Shown here: piece after piece, positions 55,042 through 63,448 of the stretch
Position numbering within the stretch: the stretch's first letter is position 1
Layout of the letters: the number at the start of each line of letters is the position of its first letter
Assembly (NCBI GenBank): GCA_037137375.1
Contig: JBAXKJ010000001.1
Location: forward strand, 1-64,000
DNA: 64,000 bases
Direction of reading: 5' to 3'
From: CAINVV01 sp037137375
GTDB lineage: Bacteria; Bacteroidota; Bacteroidia; Bacteroidales; Prolixibacteraceae
The notes under the pieces: model-generated
What the model was told of the DNA's origin: nothing
The model's database searches: none
What the model saw: only the letters and a program-made list of their open reading frames with translations
Position numbers and translations under genes: made by a program

Positions 55042-56427
55042 ATGGTAAAAATTAAATTCTCATTTGCGTTATTATTGGTCCTGTTTTTCGTCGGGAATGC
55101 GGTCATGTCACAAACAAATAAAATCGTGGCTTTTCCGGGAGCCGAGGGATTTGGAAAATTCTCTACAGGCGGGCGCGGTGGGGATGTTTATCATGTTACC
55201 AATCTGAATGATTCAGGAAATGGCTCGTTACGAAATGGAATTTCGTCAGCCAATGGGCCGAGGACAATAGTTTTCGACCTCTCCGGGAATATCATGCTGA
55301 AATCTCCCTTAAAAATAGATAAGCCAAATATTACAATTGCCGGTCAGACTGCACCAGGAGAAGGCATTACCCTTGGAGGAGGATGCCTGAAGATCAATGC
55401 CGATAATATTGTTGTCCGTTATTTGCGTTCTCGTCTGGGAGATCAGGGTGAGGGTGACGAAGACGCTATTACCATAAGTGGCGGTACAAATATCATTTTT
55501 GATCATCTTTCGGCCAGCTGGTCGATCGATGAAACCTTATCCTGCCAAAGCGCCACTGCTGATTCAATTACCGTCCAATGGTGTATGATAACCGAAAGCC
55601 TTTTTAATTCGCACCATGCGAAAGGACCGCATGGAATGGGAGGAATAGTTGGAAGTAGAAGGCAAACTTTTCATCATAATTTATACGCGCATCATAATTC
55701 CAGAAATCCAAAGGTTACAGGCCGCCGGCACTGTGAAGTCGATTTCAGAAATAATGTCATCTACAATTGGGCAAGCAATAGCTGTTACGATGGAACTGCT
55801 TCATGGGTCAACTGGGTAAATAATTATTACAAGGCAGGGCCCGCAACAAAAAGCAGCGTCAGGGGCCGGATTTTTGAGATAAGTAACAAACCAATAGAAG
55901 CTGGAGGAATTAATAGTCCCGATGACTCTGAAAAATATGAAACGTCGTTTTTTGTGGAAGGTAATTATGTGGATGGATTTCCTGCTATCACATTGAATAA
56001 CTGGAATGGTGGAATCGATTATATGGGTGATGCGTCTGAAGCAAAAAACAGGGCAAAAAAACCATTTGATTTTCCCAAAATTATCGGGCAGACAGCCAAA
56101 GATGCTTACAAAATTGTCCTTCCAAATGCGGGAGCCTCATTAGTAAGGGATGTAATCGACAAGAGAATCGTGAATGAAGTTGAGAGTGGTACCGTGACTT
56201 ATGGAAAAAAGGGAATTATCGATTCCCAGAAGGAAGTTGGCGGATGGCCGGCATTGAAAACCAAACCGGCACCCTTAGATTCTGACCAGGACGGGATGCC
56301 CGATGCATGGGAAAAACAAAATGGACTGGATCCGAAAGATCCGGCAGATCGGAATGGCGATCGCAATAAGGATGGATATACCAATCTGGAAGAATATCTT
56401 AACTCTCTGGTACCTACTAATTTTTAA
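55042..56427 (+). CDS. PL1-family lyase 3 (variant active-site segment)
   Basis: This 461-residue secreted beta-helix has a signal peptide of about 22 residues. FPGAEGFGKFSTGGRGGDVYHVT and ITIAGQTAPGEGITLGGG open the helix, and FDHLSASWSIDE follows. The active-site segment is HHNSRNPKVTGRRH, not SSRDRHPT as in PL1 copies 1, 2 and 5. The arginine is kept but the RHP triplet is lost, a known difference between PL1 subfamilies. The C-terminal tail is LDSDQDGMPDAWEKQNGLDP then NGDRNKDGYTNLEEYLNSLV, calcium-loop repeats shared with the other PL1 genes. It should act on pectate or a modified galacturonan. It starts 6 bases after PL10 copy 2. Confidence 0.85.
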   Translation: MVKIKFSFALLLVLFFVGNAVMSQTNKIVAFPGAEGFGKFSTGGRGGDVYHVTNLNDSGNGSLRNGISSANGPRTIVFDLSGNIMLKSPLKIDKPNITIAGQTAPGEGITLGGGCLKINADNIVVRYLRSRLGDQGEGDEDAITISGGTNIIFDHLSASWSIDETLSCQSATADSITVQWCMITESLFNSHHAKGPHGMGGIVGSRRQTFHHNLYAHHNSRNPKVTGRRHCEVDFRNNVIYNWASNSCYDGTASWVNWVNNYYKAGPATKSSVRGRIFEISNKPIEAGGINSPDDSEKYETSFFVEGNYVDGFPAITLNNWNGGIDYMGDASEAKNRAKKPFDFPKIIGQTAKDAYKIVLPNAGASLVRDVIDKRIVNEVESGTVTYGKKGIIDSQKEVGGWPALKTKPAPLDSDQDGMPDAWEKQNGLDPKDPADRNGDRNKDGYTNLEEYLNSLVPTNF

Positions 56428-56436
56428 TCAATTCAT

Positions 56437-57744
56437 ATGAAGAAATTATATTGTTTATCATTCGGCGTAGTTTTTATTTTAAGCGCTCTTTTTAGCGATG
56501 TATCCTGCCAGCCAGCAAATCAATCGGTAAAAGATATTGGCTTTTTTGGTATCCCGGTTTTACCGGGAGTTTCCGGATATGGCCTTGATACCAGAGGCGG
56601 ACAAGGTGGAAAAATTATTGTAGTGAAGAACCTGAACCTAAATGGCGAAGGATCTCTTGCTGAAGCCCTAAAGTATGATGGACCAAGGATCATCGTATTT
56701 GAAGTGGCTGGCTACATTGATCTTCAAAAGAAATCCCTGAAAATAAAGAATCCTTTTGTTACCATTGCCGGGCAGACTGCACCTTCGCCTGGAATTACCC
56801 TGATTAACGGAGGTATGGGTATTGGAACCCATGACGTAATCATTCAGCATATAAAAGTCAGGCCAGGAGAAGCAGGCGGAGCCAAGAAGGGTGGATGGGA
56901 AGTGGATGGAATCGGCACAGATGGAGCCTATAACGTGATTGTCGATCATTGCTCCACTTCATGGTCAACTGATGAAAACCTCTCGGCTTCAGGCCCCAGA
57001 TTTAATGGTAACACTCCGGACGAATGGCGTAAAAACACTTCACACAAAGTCACTATCAGCAATTGCATTATTGCCCAGGGACTGAGCAACTCAACTCATT
57101 CAAAAGGTGAGCATTCAAAAGGTTCGCTGATTCATGATAATGCTACTGAAATATTGGTATACGGCAATCTTTATGCAGATAATGTAGAAAGAAATCCATT
57201 TTTTAAGGGAGGGGTTCAGGGCTCCATTGTTAATAATTTTATATACAATCCCGGGAAAGCAGCCATTCATTATGCCTTGGTTGAAAGTGAATGGGTTGGT
57301 CATGAATGGATTACAGGAAAAATGAGCGTGGAGGGGAATTATATTGAATATGGGCCGAATACTTCCGATAAGATTTCTGCCGGGAAATTTGGTGGCCCGG
57401 TTGAAGTGTACTGGAAAGATAATAAGATCGTTGCCAAAAAGCCGGCAAGCGAACTCACAGGGAGTTACACGCTAGTTGAAAACCGGCCTGTTTGGCCCAA
57501 TGGGCTGGTGCCGTATCCTGCATCCGAAGTAAAAGCACACGTGCTGAAAAATGCGGGGGCCTTCCCCTGGGACCGAGATGAAGTTGACAAAACTATAATA
57601 GCCGGAGCAAAGAATGGTGACGGAAAAATTATCGACAGTGAAGCAGAGGCAGGAGGATATCCACCTATCAAACCGGTGTATAGAAGTTTCAATCCGGAAG
57701 ATTGGGACATGGTTACTTTAACAAAAAGAAAAGGAAACAAGTAA
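56437..57744 (+). CDS. PL1-like beta-helix lyase 4, divergent
   Basis: This 435-residue secreted beta-helix follows PL1 copy 3 by 9 bases. After a hydrophobic leader (about 1-24, ending near VSCQ) come VLPGVSGYGLDTRGGQGGKIIVV, FVTIAGQTAPSPGI, VDHCSTSWSTDENLS and NVERNPFFKGG at the active-site strand, where other copies have SRDRHPT or SRNPK. It lacks the C-terminal calcium-loop tail of its neighbours and instead ends YRSFNPEDWDMVTLTKRKGNK. This combination (GQTAPSPG, WSTDENL, ERNPF) marks a separate PL1-like subgroup, possibly aimed at a methylated or branched galacturonan. The arginine is retained, so activity is plausible but unproven. Confidence 0.8.
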   Translation: MKKLYCLSFGVVFILSALFSDVSCQPANQSVKDIGFFGIPVLPGVSGYGLDTRGGQGGKIIVVKNLNLNGEGSLAEALKYDGPRIIVFEVAGYIDLQKKSLKIKNPFVTIAGQTAPSPGITLINGGMGIGTHDVIIQHIKVRPGEAGGAKKGGWEVDGIGTDGAYNVIVDHCSTSWSTDENLSASGPRFNGNTPDEWRKNTSHKVTISNCIIAQGLSNSTHSKGEHSKGSLIHDNATEILVYGNLYADNVERNPFFKGGVQGSIVNNFIYNPGKAAIHYALVESEWVGHEWITGKMSVEGNYIEYGPNTSDKISAGKFGGPVEVYWKDNKIVAKKPASELTGSYTLVENRPVWPNGLVPYPASEVKAHVLKNAGAFPWDRDEVDKTIIAGAKNGDGKIIDSEAEAGGYPPIKPVYRSFNPEDWDMVTLTKRKGNK

Positions 57745-57745
57745 T

Positions 57746-60700
57746 ATGGAAAAGAAGCTAATTCATATAATTATTCTCTTTCTCTTGTCCGGTATTTTTG
57801 TAAACGGGAATGCGCTGCAAGCTCAGGTATTGATTCCTCAAAAAGAGGGTAATAGAAATGTTCAATTATTGAATGGACTATGGAAGTTCAAATACCTTCC
57901 ATCCACACAAATCCATGGCGATTCACTTTTTATCAGGCCTGATTTCGACATCAGTAAATGGGCAACAATAAAAGTCCCGGGCAACTGGGAACTGCAGGGT
58001 TTTGCGGAACCAATGTATGGTGGGGCGCTTAAGGAAGGCACAGGCTTGTACAAGACTACATTTACTATTTCTCCGGAATGGAAAAATCAACCGGTTTATT
58101 TGGCCTTTGATGGAGTTCAATATGGATATGATCTATGGGTAAACGGGAAATATACCGGCTCTTTTGCCAGTTCTTTCAATCGTCAGACCTTTGATATCAC
58201 CGGACTTATTGACTTAAACGGGAAAAATGACCTTGCCGTAAAAGTTACCACCAGATCGAAAGGTTGGGATTTTGATACCAACGACGACTGGTCATTATCT
58301 GGAATTTTCAGGGATGTTACCTTGTTTACCCTACCGGGAACGCACATCAAGGATATTGTTGTGAAAACCTTCGTTGAAAGCTCTGGTAATTCAACAATTA
58401 ACGTTTCAACACTGGTTGAAAAAGCGAAATTCATTAAGTCAGATAAGGGCTTAAAAATAGCTTGCATTCTTACTGATCCGGACGGAAAATTGGTAAAAGA
58501 ATTTTCTGTATCCCGTGATTTTGTTTACAAAAGTGATACCCTGACCTTCCCGGTTACGGTAAAAATTGATCATCCTCAGTTATGGAATGCAGAGACGCCG
58601 AAATTATATAGCCTGAACATTTTGCTGACAGAGAATGAAAAGGTATTACAAAAGCGAAGTCTGAAGATCGGCATACGCCAGGTCAGCATAGAAAATGGAA
58701 TATTTAAATTGAATGGTACACCGATAAAATTGCGTGGCATTGATCATCACGACTTATCACCGGTCAATGGGAAAGCAGTAACTGAAAAGGAAATCAGGCA
58801 GGATCTGGAACTGATAAAAAAGGCAAATATTAATTTTATCCGTACTTCACATTATCCACCGCACCACCGACTAATTGAGATGTGCGACTCGATGGGAATT
58901 TATGTCATGGACGAAGTTCCCTTTGGATTTGGCGATAAGAATCTCTTGGATTCGACCTACCTTTCGGTGCTTTACAACCGGGCCAGGGCTACTATTTGGC
59001 GCGACAAGAATAGTCCATCGGTAGTGGTCTGGAGCGTTGGTAACGAGAACAGGATAACAGAAAATGGTCTTAAAACGGGCGATTATGTGAAAAGCCTCGA
59101 CAACACCAGACCTTACTGTTTCCCAACTGTTGGTTCCTATTTCAATACCATAAAAGATACTTACCCAAAACAGGTAGATATCCTTTCTCCCCATTATCCC
59201 AGCCCTAAGTTGCTAAAAGAATATTCTGAAATGTTTGATCGTCCAATGATATTTTCCGAATATGCGCATGCCCTGGGATTGGATTTTGACCGCATGGAGG
59301 AGCTCTGGGAAATTATGTACAAGAGTCCGAAGTTGGCAGGCGGCGCAGTTTGGCATTTTTTCGACCAGGGAATATTGCGAAAATCGGATCAGAAAGTCGA
59401 TCGAAATAAATTTACTAAAGTAGCCTGGAAGGATTCAATTAACTACTACGACACCTCCGATGATAAAGGATCAGATGGGATTGTCTATGCAAACCGGATT
59501 CCCCAAGTGGATTACTGGCAGGTTCGAAAAGTTTATTCGCCGGTAAAAGTTTCTGTTGATACCAAGTCCGTCAAGACTGGAAAACAAACCATCAAAGTTA
59601 AAAATATCAACAGGTTTGATTTTACGAATTTGTCTGCAATCAGTTGCAGATGGGAATTTATGGCGGATACTTCTGTTATTCAGAAAGGTGATCTGAAATT
59701 ATATTGCGCTCCGCACGATTCAGTGTATTCGAGTGTCGATATTACGGTTCCGGAGAAACCGGCCGCTTTGTTTCACTATTTAAGAATCAAATATTTCAAC
59801 AAGGAAAAGGTTCAATTTTACGAGAAAACTTTTGAGTTTTTGGAACTAAAGGCAGCTAATGGAATCGAAAAACTGCTGAGTAACAAGCAATCCAAACCTG
59901 TTTTGAAAGAAGGTAATACCATCGAATTCCTTCATGGCACGCTTAAAACGGATGTCAGGACCGGTATGATACAATTGATTAATTCAAATGGGAAACCACT
60001 CATTTTGGAGGGACCTTTTGCACGAGTTGGCCGAAAAGCTGGATTATGCTCCCTCGTTGACAAGGGTAAGGTAAGTGCAGATTCACTTAAGACGGGTAGC
60101 CTGGAACCCTGGGATCCCTATGTGCTGAAGAATCCAAAAGTTAGGATTGAGAATATCAGTCCGGCTCAAATCAAGGCTTATTATTCTTACGAAAGAGTCG
60201 GATCGGATGGGGAGTTCATCAATGGGACTGTTGATTTTCAGGTATCGGAAGCGGGATTCATTGAGGTAAGTTATGATTTTAAGCCAAGCAATGCCAAAGG
60301 GATTTTCCTGGAAACAGGCATTTCATTTCTTGTTCCAAAAATTTTCACTGAATTCAGATGGGTAGGGCAGGGGCCGTATCCTTCGTATCCTGGTAAGGAA
60401 AGTCTGGATGAATTTGGGTTATATCATTTGAATAGTTCAGATATTAATTTTCAGGGCAATCGTTCCGGTATACAGATCGCAGTAATTACAGACAAGAGCG
60501 GCAACGGATTTGCCTTGCTTGGTGACAAGATAAACCTGGAATTGGAAAAAACTTCAGATGGATTATTAATTAGTCATAACGCTGATTTATCCGGACGTTA
60601 CAATAAGAAAACTTTGCCGGAGAAGCTGATTATGGCCAGGGATGTAAAACAAATCAGCGGCCGTTTTGCCCTAATTCCAATCACAAATAATTGGCCATCA

Positions 60701-60778
60701 GTTTTGACGCAGCTATTTGGGAAACCTAATAGTGCTGTAATACCTTTTACACCGTTTTATCACAGTTATGATCAGTAA
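57746..60778 (+). CDS. GH2 beta-galactosidase (LacZ-like, with C-terminal beta-domain)
   Basis: This 1010-residue secreted glycosidase has a signal peptide of about 26 residues. The plan is LacZ-like: a sugar-binding jelly roll (about 30-200; VPGNWELQGFAEPMYGG, FDGVQYGYDLWVNGKYTG), an Ig-like domain, and a TIM barrel (about 315-610) with RTSHYPPHHRLIEMCDSMG. The acid/base is E434 in WSVGNEN and the nucleophile is E505 in IFSEYAHALG. A large beta-domain follows (about 735-1010; WVGQGPYPSYPGKESLDEFG). It should remove terminal beta-galactose, for example from galactan side chains of rhamnogalacturonan. It starts 1 base after PL1-like copy 4. The exact linkage is not determined. Confidence 0.9.
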   Translation: MEKKLIHIIILFLLSGIFVNGNALQAQVLIPQKEGNRNVQLLNGLWKFKYLPSTQIHGDSLFIRPDFDISKWATIKVPGNWELQGFAEPMYGGALKEGTGLYKTTFTISPEWKNQPVYLAFDGVQYGYDLWVNGKYTGSFASSFNRQTFDITGLIDLNGKNDLAVKVTTRSKGWDFDTNDDWSLSGIFRDVTLFTLPGTHIKDIVVKTFVESSGNSTINVSTLVEKAKFIKSDKGLKIACILTDPDGKLVKEFSVSRDFVYKSDTLTFPVTVKIDHPQLWNAETPKLYSLNILLTENEKVLQKRSLKIGIRQVSIENGIFKLNGTPIKLRGIDHHDLSPVNGKAVTEKEIRQDLELIKKANINFIRTSHYPPHHRLIEMCDSMGIYVMDEVPFGFGDKNLLDSTYLSVLYNRARATIWRDKNSPSVVVWSVGNENRITENGLKTGDYVKSLDNTRPYCFPTVGSYFNTIKDTYPKQVDILSPHYPSPKLLKEYSEMFDRPMIFSEYAHALGLDFDRMEELWEIMYKSPKLAGGAVWHFFDQGILRKSDQKVDRNKFTKVAWKDSINYYDTSDDKGSDGIVYANRIPQVDYWQVRKVYSPVKVSVDTKSVKTGKQTIKVKNINRFDFTNLSAISCRWEFMADTSVIQKGDLKLYCAPHDSVYSSVDITVPEKPAALFHYLRIKYFNKEKVQFYEKTFEFLELKAANGIEKLLSNKQSKPVLKEGNTIEFLHGTLKTDVRTGMIQLINSNGKPLILEGPFARVGRKAGLCSLVDKGKVSADSLKTGSLEPWDPYVLKNPKVRIENISPAQIKAYYSYERVGSDGEFINGTVDFQVSEAGFIEVSYDFKPSNAKGIFLETGISFLVPKIFTEFRWVGQGPYPSYPGKESLDEFGLYHLNSSDINFQGNRSGIQIAVITDKSGNGFALLGDKINLELEKTSDGLLISHNADLSGRYNKKTLPEKLIMARDVKQISGRFALIPITNNWPSVLTQLFGKPNSAVIPFTPFYHSYDQ

Positions 60779-60803
60779 TAAAATCAATCAAGTTCAAATC
60801 ATT

Positions 60804-62183
60804 ATGGAAAAAACTGCAAAAAAATCGATCGTTACTTTTATTATGCTGTTCTGCTTTTTTAGCTTGAATAGTCTAATCGCTCAAACTATTGCCTTTCCTG
60901 GTGCCGAAGGAGCGGGAAAATTTACAAGAGGAGGGCGCGGTGGCGATGTTTATCATGTGACAAACCTGGATGATTCAGGAAAAGGATCTTTCAGGGATGC
61001 CATTAAAACGATCAATGGCCCTCGTACCATTGTTTTTGATGTTGCGGGAACCATAAGGCTTAAGAGCAATTTGGAAATCAAAAATGTATCTAATCTTACC
61101 ATTGCAGGTCAGACTGCACCTGGCAAAGGAATTACAGTGGCAGATTACACCATAAAAATTCATAACTCCAAGCAGATCATCATGCGTTATATGAGGGTCA
61201 GGTTGGGGGATGAAAATAAACCTCCTAAATCTGGTATAGACGTTGTTGAAGTAAATTTTGACGAGGATATTATCCTGGATCATTTGTCTCTGAGCTGGGG
61301 AATTGATGGAAACGGAGATTTTCGGGGATGTAAGAATACCACTTTGCAGTGGATTATTTTTAGCGAAGCGCTGAACAACAGCCTCCATGAAAAAGGAGAG
61401 CATGCCATGTGTACCTCTTTCAGGGAGCCCAAAGGCCCTTCAACAATTCATCACAACGTTTATGTGAGCAGCCGGGACAGGCATCCTACAATTAATGGCG
61501 GACCTGAGGTAATGGATTTTTGTAACAATTTGGATTACAATTGGAAACACTCCAATAATATCGATGGAGAAAAATTAAATGTCATCGGAAATTATTATAA
61601 GGCAGGTCCTTCTATTGTAAAAGGGACGCTTCCTATACAATTTAAATCTGATAAAGCGGTGCCTGCTTCCCACGGGTTTATCTCTCAAAATTATTTCGAT
61701 GGTTTGCCCTCTAAATACAATGAGGACAACTATGCCGCAATGGATTACGGGGCATGGGGAGGGCCTGATTCAAAATACCAGGGTACAACCCGTAAGGCTT
61801 TTGTTGCCACAAAGCAGTTTGATGCTGGAATATATAAACTGACAAAAATTGAATCAGCAAAAGATGCATACAATTCTTGCCTGAAGTACAGCGGTTGTTC
61901 GCTGGAACGCGATCTTGTCGATGAGCGAATCATAAAAACCATCATCAATAATACAGGTAAAATAATCGATTCTCAAAAAGAAGTTGGTGGTTGGGACTTC
62001 TATAAGACAGTTGTACGTCCTGCAAATTGGGATACGGATGGCGATGGCATGCCTGATGCCTGGGAAATTGCCAATGGATTAAATCCGAAAAATGGTAAAG
62101 ACGGAATTAGCGATAAAAATGGAGACGGCTATACCAATTTGGAAGAATATCTCAATTCCCTGGTTTCCAGTCCTAAAAAATAA
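60804..62183 (+). CDS. PL1-family pectate lyase 5
   Basis: This is a 459-residue secreted beta-helix. I take ATG 60804 (MEKTAKKS) because the ATG at 60768 overlaps the GH2 stop. Signal peptide about 1-26. FPGAEGAGKFTRGGRGGDVYHVT, LTIAGQTAPGKGI, LDHLSLSWGIDGNGDF and the canonical arginine segment SSRDRHPTINGG are present. The C-terminus has WDTDGDGMPDAWEIANGLNP and KNGDGYTNLEEYLNSLV, matching the calcium-loop tails of copies 1-3. It cleaves galacturonan by beta-elimination. GH105 starts 9 bases downstream and would process its unsaturated products. Confidence 0.9.
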   Translation: MEKTAKKSIVTFIMLFCFFSLNSLIAQTIAFPGAEGAGKFTRGGRGGDVYHVTNLDDSGKGSFRDAIKTINGPRTIVFDVAGTIRLKSNLEIKNVSNLTIAGQTAPGKGITVADYTIKIHNSKQIIMRYMRVRLGDENKPPKSGIDVVEVNFDEDIILDHLSLSWGIDGNGDFRGCKNTTLQWIIFSEALNNSLHEKGEHAMCTSFREPKGPSTIHHNVYVSSRDRHPTINGGPEVMDFCNNLDYNWKHSNNIDGEKLNVIGNYYKAGPSIVKGTLPIQFKSDKAVPASHGFISQNYFDGLPSKYNEDNYAAMDYGAWGGPDSKYQGTTRKAFVATKQFDAGIYKLTKIESAKDAYNSCLKYSGCSLERDLVDERIIKTIINNTGKIIDSQKEVGGWDFYKTVVRPANWDTDGDGMPDAWEIANGLNPKNGKDGISDKNGDGYTNLEEYLNSLVSSPKK

Positions 62184-62192
62184 TTATCTCCA

Positions 62193-63410
62193 ATGAAACT
62201 ATTAAGATTATCTTTTTTTTTCGGACTATTAGTTTGCTGTGTTTCATATCATGTGTCCGGACAAAAAACGGACATTAAAAAAGTAAATTGTTTAATCGAA
62301 CCATCCCTTCCATGGTCGCAACGTATGGCTAATAGCATCATTTGCGATTATCCCGAAGTGTGGAAGATGGAGGAAAGTGAAAAAATTAAATGGGCCTATA
62401 CCAAAGGTTTGGCATGCGATGCCTTCCTTTCTCTTTGGAAATCAACGGGAAACCGAGTCTATTTTAACTATGCAAAGGCCTACGCCGATACCTTGATAGA
62501 TAAGAATGGGGTCATCTATGGTTATAAGATGGAAGACTATAACATGGATAATATTAATTCTGGTAAGATGTTGTTTGACCTCTACGCTGAGACTAAAGAT
62601 CCACGTTATGAAACTGCACTGAAGACACTGCGCAAACAATTTGATAATCATCCAAGAACAACAGAAGGCGGATTCTGGCACAAGAAAGTTTATCCCCATC
62701 AAATGTGGTTAGACGGTGTATACATGGGGGCAACATTTTATGTACATTATGGAAAGGTTTACAAAGAACCTAAATGCATTGATGATGCAATAAACTGGGT
62801 AGTCCTGATGGAAAAAAAATCAAGGGATCCAAAGACAGGACTCTTATACCATGCCTGGGATGAAAGTAAAGAGCAAAAATGGGCCAATAAGGAAACCGGA
62901 CAGGCGCCCCACTTTTGGGGACGAGGAATGGGTTGGTATGCAATGGCATTGGTAGATATTCTGGATAATATTTCAGAAAAAACAAAAAGAGATGTGATCA
63001 TCAAAATCATTCACCGAACTGCGGAGGCATTGGTGAAAGTTCAGGATAAAAAGTCGGGTGTCTGGTATCAGGTGCTTGACATGGCAGGCAAGGAGGGTAA
63101 CTATCTTGAGAGTTCCGGAAGTGCGATGTTCACCTATTTTCTGTTGAAAGCACTTAAAAATGGGTATTTGGATAAGACTTATTTACTCCCGGCAAAAATG
63201 GCCTATCAGGGAATGATAGACCATCTCATCAGGATAGAAAGTAATGGGAGAATTGTAATTACCCAGGCTTGCGGAGGCGCCGGTTTAGGAGGGAATCCTT
63301 ATCGGGACGGAAGTTATGAGTATTACATCAACGAAAAGAAACGGGATAATGATCCAAAAGCCGTTGCCCCATTTATTTTGGCGAGCTTATTAATTGAAGA
63401 ACTTAGATGA
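62193..63410 (+). CDS. GH105 unsaturated galacturonyl/rhamnogalacturonyl hydrolase
   Basis: This is a 405-residue enzyme with a signal peptide (about 1-23, to VSGQ). GH105 hydrates the 4,5 double bond of unsaturated galacturonate at the non-reducing end and releases it. Family motifs are YGYKMEDYNMDNINSGKMLF (D119 in the DNINSG block), YPHQMWLDGVYMGATF (catalytic-type D174), and APHFWGRGMGWYAMALVD. The length and (alpha/alpha)6-barrel pattern match the YteR/YesR group. It complements the GH88 of module A, which targets a glucuronyl product. It follows PL1 copy 5 by 9 bases. The aglycone (rhamnose in RG-I or galacturonate) is not determined. Confidence 0.92.
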   Translation: MKLLRLSFFFGLLVCCVSYHVSGQKTDIKKVNCLIEPSLPWSQRMANSIICDYPEVWKMEESEKIKWAYTKGLACDAFLSLWKSTGNRVYFNYAKAYADTLIDKNGVIYGYKMEDYNMDNINSGKMLFDLYAETKDPRYETALKTLRKQFDNHPRTTEGGFWHKKVYPHQMWLDGVYMGATFYVHYGKVYKEPKCIDDAINWVVLMEKKSRDPKTGLLYHAWDESKEQKWANKETGQAPHFWGRGMGWYAMALVDILDNISEKTKRDVIIKIIHRTAEALVKVQDKKSGVWYQVLDMAGKEGNYLESSGSAMFTYFLLKALKNGYLDKTYLLPAKMAYQGMIDHLIRIESNGRIVITQACGGAGLGGNPYRDGSYEYYINEKKRDNDPKAVAPFILASLLIEELR

Positions 63411-63448
63411 TATTTTTTAACAGCGTTTATTCATAAAATGAAAATCTA

